The notes under the pieces were generated by a model. It had not been told where the DNA came from and did not search any database. It saw nothing but the letters and a program-made list of their open reading frames with translations. This document shows positions 1 to 7,785 of a stretch of 64,000 nt of DNA, in pieces. The DNA is from Paenibacillus naphthalenovorans (lineage in GTDB: Bacteria > Bacillota > Bacilli > Paenibacillales > NBRC-103111): assembly GCF_900099895.1 (NCBI RefSeq), contig NZ_FNDY01000006.1, positions 124,001-188,000 on the forward strand. Reading direction: 5' to 3'. A program made the translations under genes and the position numbers. Position 1 is the stretch's first letter; every line of letters starts with the position of its first letter.

Positions 1-828
1 GCGGCCGGGCCGATCGACCCGGATGTATTCGTGATTTCGGTTGCGGACGAACGGCGGGCCATCCGCTCGATCTTGGTTCATTTTACGCTTCATACCGCTG
101 TACTGGTCGGTAAGGATGGGTTGATATCGAGGGACTATGTGCACAGCTTGACCGAACGCTTGGAGCACCGGTTCGGCCGGGATACGGTTGTGCTCTTTGC
201 GAACGGCGCCGAAGGGGATATCAATCATATCGATATATCCAATCCGGGGCAGGCGCGCGATTTTGGGGAGGCGGAGCGCATCGGAAGCCGGTTGGCGGGT
301 CGGGTGCTCGATGTTCTGCCGACATTGAAGTATTCGGCTGCGCTCCGGTTGAAAAGCGTTTCGAAACCGGTTTTACTCCCGAGAAGAAGGATTACGGAGG
401 AACAGGTCCGGCACGCCCTGCAGCTTCTGGAAAATGCAGGATGGAGCATTCCCTCTCTGCTTGACGGCGTGCCGGATGAAGCTTATGCCAAAGAAATATT
501 GATCCTCAGTCAACATAAAGCCGAGTTTCTGCAAACGGAGCTTCAAGCGGTTCAAATCGGAGACCATGCGCTGCTGAGCCTGCCGTGCGAGCTTTTTGCA
601 GAACTGGGTCTGGCTATAAAAGAACGGTCCCCTTATCTCTATACCCTGATTGTGGGGATGGCGAACGATTATATAGGATATGTGCCTACGGAACGCGCTT
701 TTGAAGAAGGAGGATATGAAATCAAAACCGCAAGAACCAGTCAGCTCACGCCGCAGGCCGGAGAGCTGATCGTTCGGGAGTCCATCGGCCTGTTAAACGG
801 ACTTAAAGGGGGTGAGAGCATCCCGTAA
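1..828 (+). CDS. Neutral/alkaline ceramidase-like protein, C-terminal part (5' end outside window)
   Basis: The frame is open from base 1, so the gene enters from the left; 275 codons are visible. The order of motifs (a FANGAEGDINH stretch near residue 66, then ALLSLPCELFAELG, then a GMANDYIGYVPTERAFEEGGYE stretch in two parts near the end) resembles the N-terminal domain of neutral/alkaline non-lysosomal ceramidases. In bacteria this domain often occurs without the ceramidase C-terminal domain, in carbohydrate clusters, where its substrate is unknown. The gene ends about 60 bases before a binding-protein gene and probably shares its transcript. A true ceramidase role is doubtful: only this domain is seen and the neighbours are sugar genes. 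Confidence 0.7.
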   Translation, partial: AAGPIDPDVFVISVADERRAIRSILVHFTLHTAVLVGKDGLISRDYVHSLTERLEHRFGRDTVVLFANGAEGDINHIDISNPGQARDFGEAERIGSRLAGRVLDVLPTLKYSAALRLKSVSKPVLLPRRRITEEQVRHALQLLENAGWSIPSLLDGVPDEAYAKEILILSQHKAEFLQTELQAVQIGDHALLSLPCELFAELGLAIKERSPYLYTLIVGMANDYIGYVPTERAFEEGGYEIKTARTSQLTPQAGELIVRESIGLLNGLKGGESIP

Positions 829-890
829 CGGACCCATCGTGCTCTTGCAGACGCTTGCTTCACAAATAGTAACTTTTGGAGGGATTCAAA

Positions 891-2189
891 GTGAACAACA
901 GGAATTCATTAAAACGGGCGCCGGTATTCTTAACGTTGTTATTACTGATGTCCTCTCTATTGGGAGCATGTACCGGGGGCAATTCGACAGACGGAAGCCC
1001 GCCACCCTCTCCGGGCCCATCTTCTTCCGGCGGCGGCAGCGGGGAGAAAAAAGAAATCACCTTCATCGCCGCTCAATACAGCAATGCGACCGAGCCTTTT
1101 CTCAGAAAGGTTGTCAGTGCATTTGAACAAGCGAATCAGGATATCAAAGTGAACCTGCAGGTTGTCGGTTGGGACGTTCTGGAGCAAAAAATAAATACGA
1201 TGGTGAGCACCCAACAGACGCCGGACATTTTGAACTTGAACCATTATGCTGCATTTGCCGCTGATGATCTTCTTCTTCCGTTGGACGAAGTGATTTCTCC
1301 AAACCTGAAAAGCAAATTTTACGAGTCGTTTTACAAAGCGGGTGAGCTGGACGGCAAAAGCTACGGCCTTCCGCTTCTCGCATCGATCCGCGGTCTGTAC
1401 TATAACAAAGATCTCTTTGAACAAGCAGGCATTAAAGAGCCCCCGGCAACATGGGATGAACTGAGGCAAACGGCCAAAGCCATTAAAGAACAAACGGGAG
1501 TCGACGGCTTCGGCGTACCGATGACGACCTTCGAAGGGCAAGCCTACTTCTCCTATTTCATTTGGGGGAATGGAGGAGATTGGAAAAAGGGCGATCAATG
1601 GGTGCTGAACTCTCCGGAAAACGTGGAGGGACTGCAGTATTTGACCAACCTTGTACGTAATGACAAAGTGACCAACCCCGAGCCGACCGCCATCAACCGG
1701 GATGAGCTGCAAAAGGTGTTCGGAGCCGGGAAGGTCGGGATGATGATTACGGCCAACTTCCTGCCGACCATTCTGAAGGCGGATGCGCCGAACCTGAAAT
1801 ACGGAGTGGCGCCGATTCCGGTCAATGCAGGCAAACAGCCTTTCAACCTGGGGGTACAGGATTTCCTGATGGTGTTCAAGTCGACCAAAAACAAGGAGGC
1901 CGTCGGCAAATTCCTCGAATTCCTCTATGAGGATCAACGTTACGAAGAGTTCATGAAAAATGAAGGTATGCTGCCTGCGACAAAGAGTGTCGGGGAAAGT
2001 CTATCCAAGCAGGATCCGTTGGCGGCACAGTTCATCAGCCAACTGCCGATCGCTAAATTTTATCCGTTAAACGATCCTAAATTTACTCAAATACGTTTGG
2101 AAACCATCAAGGCGGTGCAGCAGTCGCTGCTCGGCCAAAAATCGCCCAAACAGGCATTGGACGATCTGCAAAAAATAGCGGAACAATAA
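891..2189 (+). CDS. Extracellular solute-binding lipoprotein, family 1 (sugar type)
   Basis: A 432-residue substrate-binding protein of a carbohydrate ABC importer. The GTG at 891 is chosen because GGAGGG at 878-883 lies seven bases upstream; the TTG at 876 would overlap that site. The N-terminus is a lipoprotein signal: basic residues, a Leu-rich core, and the lipobox LLGAC, followed by a Gly/Ser/Pro-rich linker. The body carries typical family features (YNKDLFEQAGI, PPATWDELRQTAKAIK, GKVGMMI). It should sit anchored outside the membrane. No permease or ATPase gene follows, so the partners are probably upstream of the window or elsewhere. The substrate cannot be read from the sequence. Confidence 0.88.
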   Translation: MNNRNSLKRAPVFLTLLLLMSSLLGACTGGNSTDGSPPPSPGPSSSGGGSGEKKEITFIAAQYSNATEPFLRKVVSAFEQANQDIKVNLQVVGWDVLEQKINTMVSTQQTPDILNLNHYAAFAADDLLLPLDEVISPNLKSKFYESFYKAGELDGKSYGLPLLASIRGLYYNKDLFEQAGIKEPPATWDELRQTAKAIKEQTGVDGFGVPMTTFEGQAYFSYFIWGNGGDWKKGDQWVLNSPENVEGLQYLTNLVRNDKVTNPEPTAINRDELQKVFGAGKVGMMITANFLPTILKADAPNLKYGVAPIPVNAGKQPFNLGVQDFLMVFKSTKNKEAVGKFLEFLYEDQRYEEFMKNEGMLPATKSVGESLSKQDPLAAQFISQLPIAKFYPLNDPKFTQIRLETIKAVQQSLLGQKSPKQALDDLQKIAEQ

Positions 2190-2266
2190 TCAATGAAGAG
2201 CGGCTGGAAAGCATATTTACGTTCTATCCGCTCCTTTTCCATGAACGGAACAAATGGGGGATACGA

Positions 2267-2929
2267 ATGGACAACGGGATTTTTTTGAACTATGCTCAAA
2301 TGGAAAAAACTTTAACCAGTGCGGTCCTGGCGGATATTCTGGACGAAATGGGTTACAGGCAGCAGTGCATGACTCATGATATACGACCGGTGATTCCTTT
2401 TTCCAAATTTGCAGGCAGGGCTTTAACCGTGCTCGCTGCGGATGTTTACGAAATTCCGTCCGCACCTTATCAAAAGGAGCTTAAAGCGATCGATGCGCTG
2501 CAGGAAGGGGACGTCCTTGTTGCTGCGACCAATGGTTCGACCCGCAGCGGATTTTGGGGGGAGCTGCTCAGTACGGCTGCCAAAATCAAAGGATCGAGGG
2601 GAGCGGTGATTGACGGGTTGATCCGCGACAGTATGCAAATCAAACAAATGGAGTTTCCTGTGTTTGCCCGTGGCTATAGTCCGTATGATTCCAAGGGCAG
2701 GACCGACGTGATCGCCTGCAACGTACCTGTTCAATGCGGCGGTGTGCTCATCCGTACGGGGGATTTGATTTTCGGCGATCATGACGGCGTCGTCGTCGTT
2801 CCCAAGGAGATCATCCATGAGACGGTAACAAAGGCTTCGGACAAGGTGAGCGGAGAGAACCAAATGAGAAAAGCCCTCGAAAACGGGATGGGGATCGTGG
2901 AGGCGTTTAATAAGTACGGCATTTTGTGA
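2267..2929 (+). CDS. RraA-family protein (HMG/oxaloacetate aldolase-like)
   Basis: A 220-residue protein of the RraA/dimethylmenaquinone methyltransferase-like fold. The core GAVIDGLIRD and the following FARGYSPYDSKGR and GDLIFGDHDGVVVVP stretches match the family; the Asp/Arg of DGLIRD correspond to the metal and substrate site of class II 4-hydroxy-4-methyl-2-oxoglutarate/oxaloacetate aldolases. GGGGG precedes the ATG by about six bases. Located between a sugar-binding protein and a ROK regulator, it more likely acts on a sugar-acid-derived keto acid than as an RNase E regulator, since Bacillales lack a typical RNase E. The exact substrate is unknown. Confidence 0.8.
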   Translation: MDNGIFLNYAQMEKTLTSAVLADILDEMGYRQQCMTHDIRPVIPFSKFAGRALTVLAADVYEIPSAPYQKELKAIDALQEGDVLVAATNGSTRSGFWGELLSTAAKIKGSRGAVIDGLIRDSMQIKQMEFPVFARGYSPYDSKGRTDVIACNVPVQCGGVLIRTGDLIFGDHDGVVVVPKEIIHETVTKASDKVSGENQMRKALENGMGIVEAFNKYGIL

Positions 2930-2965
2930 AAATATATATAGATTTGGATAGGAGCTGCGTGAAAT

Positions 2966-4198
2966 TTGCTTATCATTTCAAGAAAAACAGATATCAAACA
3001 ATCGAATAAACTCAGTATTTTGCAGTGGGTCCGTAATTCGGGCGAAACGACCCAGCCGGAAATCAGCAAGGAATTGGGGCTGAGCCGCCCTACGGTTTCC
3101 GCTTTGGTGGAAGAATTAATTTTGGAAGGATATATCAAAGTGAGCGGAATGGGCAGTTCCACGGACCAGGGAGGCAAGCGCCCCAAATTAATCGCCTTTC
3201 ATGCCAGGGGCGGAGGCATTCTTGCCTTGTATTTTACCGTGAATACCATAAAGGCGGCGCTCATGGATCTTTCGGCAAACCTTCTGCACGAGCTTCGCGT
3301 ATCGATCACCCCGAAGGATACGACGGAAACGATGCTTGCCAAGGTGAAGGATTTGGCGGGTGCTTTGCTTCTAAAGGCGAAGGAGTTGGGGATTCCTGTC
3401 AAAGGAATCGGAGTAGGCTGCCCGGGACTGGTTGAGACAAGCACCGGAACGATTCTGACATCAACCCATTTAGAAGTGTTAAACGGTTGTTCACTGGGAG
3501 AAAGCCTGTCTTCGGCCTTTCATCTGCCGGTTTGGGTGGACAACGAATGCCGCAACCAGGTGCTGGCCGAAAAAATGTTTGGCGAAGGCCAAGACGTGGA
3601 TACCTTTGTCAGCCTCATGACGGACGTTGGCATCGGGGCGGGGATCATTATCGATAACCGGATTATGAGGGGCAAAGACGACAGCTTTGGAGAAATTGGG
3701 CATACGACCATTCAAATGGACGGCTTGAAGTGCCGATGCGGAAATGACGGCTGCTGGGAGATGTACGCTTCGTCGAATTCCCTCATGTCAAGAATTCACG
3801 AAAACTTATCGCGCACGTTACTGCTGAAAGACATGGTGCAAACGCGGGACGAGTTGACCTTCGAACTGATCGGGGAAGCGATCCGCCGGGGAGATGACGT
3901 CGTATACCAACTGGCCATTGAGGATTTGGGCAAATATCTCGGGATCGGTATCGCCAATCTTGTCAATTCAATCAATCCGGAGCTGATCATTATCCATGGC
4001 GAAATGATTCACTTGGGAGAACGCCTGATCACCGAAATTGAGAAGCAGATTCAGCAGAGAGCTCTGCCGGTACCGAAGGAAAGGGTGCGGGTCATTTTTT
4101 CCAAACTGGGGCCGAAGGCCAACCTTATCGGATCGTGCGCTCTTGTGTTGAAAGAATTGTTCGATAATCCGGAGCTTTTATTTCAGGTTAATTTGTAA
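2966..4198 (+). CDS. ROK-family transcriptional regulator (NagC/XylR type)
   Basis: A 410-residue repressor with an N-terminal winged helix-turn-helix (residues about 15-65, including TTQPEISKELGLSRPTVSAL) and a ROK sugar-kinase-like domain. In the ROK domain GIGVGCPGLVE and the zinc-binding cluster CRCGNDGCWEMYAS are clear. The TTG at 2966 is taken as start because GGAG at 2951-2954 is eleven bases upstream and the frame has no better candidate. The domain binds a sugar effector and changes DNA affinity. It sits within the module it presumably controls: binding protein and RraA-like gene upstream, SMP-30 lactonase downstream. Confidence 0.87.
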   Translation: MLIISRKTDIKQSNKLSILQWVRNSGETTQPEISKELGLSRPTVSALVEELILEGYIKVSGMGSSTDQGGKRPKLIAFHARGGGILALYFTVNTIKAALMDLSANLLHELRVSITPKDTTETMLAKVKDLAGALLLKAKELGIPVKGIGVGCPGLVETSTGTILTSTHLEVLNGCSLGESLSSAFHLPVWVDNECRNQVLAEKMFGEGQDVDTFVSLMTDVGIGAGIIIDNRIMRGKDDSFGEIGHTTIQMDGLKCRCGNDGCWEMYASSNSLMSRIHENLSRTLLLKDMVQTRDELTFELIGEAIRRGDDVVYQLAIEDLGKYLGIGIANLVNSINPELIIIHGEMIHLGERLITEIEKQIQQRALPVPKERVRVIFSKLGPKANLIGSCALVLKELFDNPELLFQVNL

Positions 4199-4208
4199 GG
4201 AAGGCTTG

Positions 4209-4239
4209 ATCCGGCAGGCCGCGATGCCGCCTGCCGGAT
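4209..4239 (+). terminator. GC-rich hairpin between ROK and SMP-30 genes
   Basis: Eleven-base perfect inverted repeat (4209-4219 against 4229-4239) with a nine-base loop. No T run follows, so it is more likely an RNA-processing or stabilising stem inside the operon than a strong intrinsic terminator. Confidence 0.45.
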
Positions 4240-4273
4240 GAATGGTTAAAAAAGGGTATGGGGAGGGACTATC

Positions 4274-5149
4274 ATGACAGAATGCAGCCTTGTATTGGAT
4301 GCCAAAGCCGATCTGGGTGAAGGTGCGATATGGGATGCTGAAAAGCAGGTGCTTTACTGGGTGGATATTACGGGAAAAACGCTGCATGTGTTCGACCCGG
4401 AGCACCATACCGACCGTTCGATTCCCATTGGCCAATTCGTTGGAACCGTTGTGCCCAGAGAAGCGGGCGGTGTTATGCTGGCCCTGCAGAATGGGTTTTA
4501 CTCGCTTGATTTGGAAACGGAGGTGCTGACCCCTGTCATGGATCCGGAACAAAATCAGCCGGAGAATCGATTTAATGACGGTAAGTGCGACCCCGCCGGA
4601 AGATTCTGGGCAGGAACCATGAACTTGAACGAAACAGGGCGGTCGGGTGCCTTGTATTGTTTGGATACGGATCTGAACGTCCGCAAGATGCTGACGGGAA
4701 TCGGTATCTCCAACGGTATTGTCTGGAGCCTGGATTGCCGTACCATGTATTACATCGATTCACCGACAAAGCAGGTGGTCGCCTTCGATTACGAAATGAG
4801 CTCAGGAACGCTGAGCCGTCAAAGGGTGATGATTGATTTGACCTTAGATCATGCGCTCCCCGACGGAATGACCATCGATGCGGAAGGCATGATTTGGATC
4901 GCCCATTGGGGCGGATATCGGGTTACCCGCTGGAATCCGGATAACGGGAAGCAGCTTGACGAAATAAGGGTTCCAGCCTCTCAGGTGACGTCATGCGCTT
5001 TCGGTGGAAAGGATCTCGATGTCCTGTATATTACGACGGCCCGCCATGGACTCCATGAACGGGAGTTGGATAAACAGCCGTTGGCCGGTGGAATATTCAG
5101 CGTAGCCGCGCAGGTTAAGGGGCTTCCGGCATTTTCGTTCAAGGGGTAA
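4274..5149 (+). CDS. SMP-30/gluconolactonase/LRE-family lactonase
   Basis: A 291-residue six-bladed beta-propeller. The start region LGEGAIWDAEKQVLYWVDI is the family hallmark (metal-binding Glu of the GEG motif), followed by NRFNDGKCDPAGRFWAGTM (metal-site Asn/Asp), NGIVWSLD, and LPDGMTIDAEGMIWIAHW with a further metal-site Asp. The family hydrolyses sugar lactones to aldonic acids with a divalent metal. The ATG has GGGAGGGA seven bases upstream. It closes the sugar-acid module; a terminator follows at 5199-5230. The particular lactone is not identifiable. Confidence 0.88.
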   Translation: MTECSLVLDAKADLGEGAIWDAEKQVLYWVDITGKTLHVFDPEHHTDRSIPIGQFVGTVVPREAGGVMLALQNGFYSLDLETEVLTPVMDPEQNQPENRFNDGKCDPAGRFWAGTMNLNETGRSGALYCLDTDLNVRKMLTGIGISNGIVWSLDCRTMYYIDSPTKQVVAFDYEMSSGTLSRQRVMIDLTLDHALPDGMTIDAEGMIWIAHWGGYRVTRWNPDNGKQLDEIRVPASQVTSCAFGGKDLDVLYITTARHGLHERELDKQPLAGGIFSVAAQVKGLPAFSFKG

Positions 5150-5198
5150 TGAAAAGGTTGCGGGCATCAGTCTTGTAATAGAATAGAACAAATTATGG

Positions 5199-5230
5199 AC
5201 AGGAAGCTGCGGCTTCCTGTTTTCTTTTTC
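5199..5230 (+). terminator. Intrinsic terminator after the SMP-30 gene
   Basis: Nine-base perfect stem (5199-5207 with 5212-5220), four-base loop, then a T-rich tract. It ends the left-hand sugar module. Confidence 0.8.
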
Positions 5231-5336
5231 GGAAGGAAATGAAGTTAATATTGTATATTTTATTGCCCTAACTATTTTCATTGTTGTAGACTGAGGAATA
5301 GGACAAACTCGAGGGTTAGTGAATGGAGACGAATGG

Positions 5337-6341
5337 ATGGAGAATATTAAGCGATTCTTTTTAAATCTGACGGTAAGACGATTTCTGATCATCTTAGTAA
5401 TATGTTTGCTGTTGTTTAGCATAAGGGACATGCTGAACCTCATTCTGTTAACCTTTTTATTCATCTACATTATGAACAGTCTTCAGCATTTTTTAACGAA
5501 GCAAATCAATAAATACATCCCGGTCAACAGCAAGGTCATTATCATATTGCTGTATCTTATTTTAGTTACGACCATCGTCATCGGTATCATTAATTATTTG
5601 CCGAAGCTTTATGTTCAAATCAAACAATTAAAAGCTACTCTGATCGGGCTGTCGCATTTGCCGGTTCCTCAGGATGAGCTGTCTCAATATGTGTACAAAA
5701 CCATAAAAGACCTGGATTTGCAATCCTACGTAAGACAAGGCTTCGAATATATTCTTAAAATCAGCAATTGGGGGACGACGTTCGTACTGGCAATCGTGCT
5801 GAGCTTTGTCTTTATCCTCGAAAAAAACAGAATTGCCGCCTTTACATCCAGATTGAAAAACAGCAAAATTTCCTGGTTATATGAAGAGCTTGAGTATTTC
5901 GGGAAGAAATTCGTTTTATCTTTTGGCAAAGTGCTGGAAGCTCAACTTCTTATTGCTACATGCAATACCATCTTTACGGTTACCGGCCTATGGATTCTCG
6001 GCTATCCTTACCTTTTTGCGCTAACCATCATGATCTTCCTGCTTAGTCTGGTTCCCGTAGTAGGTTTCTTGGTTTCATTAATTCCTTTAAGTATTATCGG
6101 ATATGCGATAGGCGGTTATCTGATGGTCATCTATGTGTTATCTATGATTGCTGTGCTTCACTTTCTTGAAGGGTATTTCCTGAACCCGAAGCTGATGTCT
6201 TCCAAAGTGAACCTTCCTATGTTCTATACGTTTATTATTCTCATTTTTTCGGAGCATTACCTGGGCACATGGGGCCTGATCGTGGGAATTCCGATCTTTA
6301 TCTTTTTATTGGACATGCTTGATGTCGATACGTCGGCGTAA
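5337..6341 (+). CDS. AI-2E family transporter
   Basis: A 334-residue polytopic membrane protein with an N-terminal helix pair, a soluble middle segment (LYVQIKQLKATLIGL...VPQDELSQYVYKTIKDLDL, shown in parts) and a C-terminal bundle ending in GLIVGIPIFIFLLDML. The spacing matches AI-2E/PerM/YdbI proteins, which include autoinducer-2 exporters and sodium/proton antiporters, so the transported species is open. The ATG at 5337 is preferred over the GTG at 5319 because GGAG at 5325-5328 is eight bases upstream of it. The gene is flanked by a terminator on the left and a long gap on the right, so it appears monocistronic. Confidence 0.82.
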   Translation: MENIKRFFLNLTVRRFLIILVICLLLFSIRDMLNLILLTFLFIYIMNSLQHFLTKQINKYIPVNSKVIIILLYLILVTTIVIGIINYLPKLYVQIKQLKATLIGLSHLPVPQDELSQYVYKTIKDLDLQSYVRQGFEYILKISNWGTTFVLAIVLSFVFILEKNRIAAFTSRLKNSKISWLYEELEYFGKKFVLSFGKVLEAQLLIATCNTIFTVTGLWILGYPYLFALTIMIFLLSLVPVVGFLVSLIPLSIIGYAIGGYLMVIYVLSMIAVLHFLEGYFLNPKLMSSKVNLPMFYTFIILIFSEHYLGTWGLIVGIPIFIFLLDMLDVDTSA

Positions 6342-6939
6342 CACGAAATTTATGAAAGCTGCTGGTGCAGTCATTGCAGTCTACAGACAAAACGTTAGCC
6401 GCGGCGGCGCGATTCAAGGACGGGGGAGGATTTTGGGCAGCCCCACGTGGAAGTAGGGAGTGTTAGAGAACGGAAGATTCTTTTATGCAGGCGGTTCATG
6501 ATCTGGGACAAGTATTTCTGACTTTCTCAAAGTTGGAAATACTTTTTATTTTCCATCACTTTTTTTGAAATGGTTCAATTCAGGATGAAAGTAAAGCCGC
6601 ATATGTTGTAACAGAATTTTCTTGTTCCTCCCCAAATATTAAGCTATTATCTATACATAGCGTTTTATAGGAATCATTCTATTTTCAGTACGACGTGCAG
6701 TCTCACCTCAAAAGCAAAAGCACCGCAATTTCCTTCTCCATCACTCTTGCAAATACCCTTTCCTGACAAAGCTTAAGATCCGTGAAGCATTGTCCAAAAT
6801 TCAACATTTCATGATCAGCGCGTTAATAAGATTATCATGCCGGGCATCATAGACTTTTATTTGATAAAATTTTTTGATTATTCAGATATTAACGTATTTC
6901 TCACAGCTTAATCATGCCCTATAGGAAAGGAGTAACCTA
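6342..6939. other. 598-base gap without a convincing gene
   Basis: The left half can encode a 34-residue frame from ATG 6352, but no ribosome site precedes it and it resembles nothing recognised. The right half is AT-rich and is likely the promoter region of the Crp/Fnr gene. No riboswitch, tRNA or strong terminator was recognised. Confidence 0.5.
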
Positions 6940-7614
6940 ATGCAAATGCAGCACGTCGTTCAAGAAGCGTTTCATCCCCGCGCGTTTGGATCGCTGCCGT
7001 CCGAGGTCAGTGAACTTGCAACTCCCCGGTATTTCCCGCGAGGGAGCATTATCATCCGGCAAGGCGAACCCGCACAGTATTTTTTCTATGTGCATGCCGG
7101 CCATGTAAGGGCTACCATCGTTCGTCCGGACGGTACGGAGAAAGTGCTGGCCTTTGCGGAGCCCGGGCAGTTTTTTGCGGACGTTCCGTTCTTTCAGCAC
7201 GCTAATCACTGGTACACGGGAGAAGCCGTAGAATCTACCAAGGTCAGTGCATTTTCCAGGGAAACCATGGAGAAAATTATTCGCATCCGTCCGGACTTCG
7301 CCTTCACATTGATGCAATCGATAGCCCATAAGGTATGGATGCTGAGCAACCAGATGATGACCCTGACCTTCGATCCCTCCGAGGTTCGGCTGGCCCGGAT
7401 TTTGGTGGAGATCCTTGCCCGCAAACCCGAGGGTACGCGGGCGCTGTCCATGACCCATCAGGAGCTTTCCGCTTTGGCGGGTACCTCCAGAGTGATGGTG
7501 ACCCGGGTGCTCAACGGATTGCGCGCGCGTGGATTGGTCGATCTCCGGAAGGGCGTTCTGTTCATCACGAATATGCCGGAGCTGGAGCGGTTGGCGGCCT
7601 TCGAGATTGGGTGA
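6940..7614 (+). CDS. Crp/Fnr-family transcriptional regulator
   Basis: A 224-residue regulator: a cyclic-nucleotide-binding-like beta-roll (residues about 25-120, with YFPRGSIIIRQGEPAQYFF) and a C-terminal HTH (about 155-205, MTHQELSALAGTSRVMVTRV). The protein contains no cysteine, so it is not an Fnr-type [4Fe-4S] oxygen sensor, and the roll lacks an obvious cAMP-binding motif; the ligand is unknown. AAGGAG is about nine bases upstream of the ATG. It lies immediately upstream of, and in the same direction as, the hyuAB-creatininase operon and is the obvious candidate regulator for it. Confidence 0.87.
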   Translation: MQMQHVVQEAFHPRAFGSLPSEVSELATPRYFPRGSIIIRQGEPAQYFFYVHAGHVRATIVRPDGTEKVLAFAEPGQFFADVPFFQHANHWYTGEAVESTKVSAFSRETMEKIIRIRPDFAFTLMQSIAHKVWMLSNQMMTLTFDPSEVRLARILVEILARKPEGTRALSMTHQELSALAGTSRVMVTRVLNGLRARGLVDLRKGVLFITNMPELERLAAFEIG

Positions 7615-7692
7615 GCGGGACGCGGCGCAATCGGGCCGTACCGGCAAAATGATGGATATGTAACTAATGAACAGATCGGCAGGTCACCTCCC

Positions 7693-7701
7693 TGCTATAC
7701 T
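7693..7701 (+). promoter_or_regulatory. Extended -10 promoter element before hyuA
   Basis: TGC-TATACT is an extended -10 box about 85 bases upstream of the hyuA start, in the gap after the Crp/Fnr gene. No good -35 is visible, as expected for an extended -10 or activator-dependent promoter. Confidence 0.45.
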
Positions 7702-7785
7702 GGGTTCAGGCAAACGCAGATGAGGTAGAATCTCAACCTTGTGGCGTTATGCACAATCAGGAAGATTCAGAAAGGGGAGGACCGA

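Noticed and set aside
957-1937. 326-codon minus-strand frame inside the binding-protein gene
   Set aside because: Antisense shadow; the plus strand has a lipobox, a ribosome site and family motifs over the same span.
7661-7690. Possible Crp/Fnr binding palindrome upstream of hyuA
   Set aside because: TGTAA...AACA-like pieces are present but no convincing TGTGA-N6-TCACA or TTGAT-N4-ATCAA symmetry could be found.
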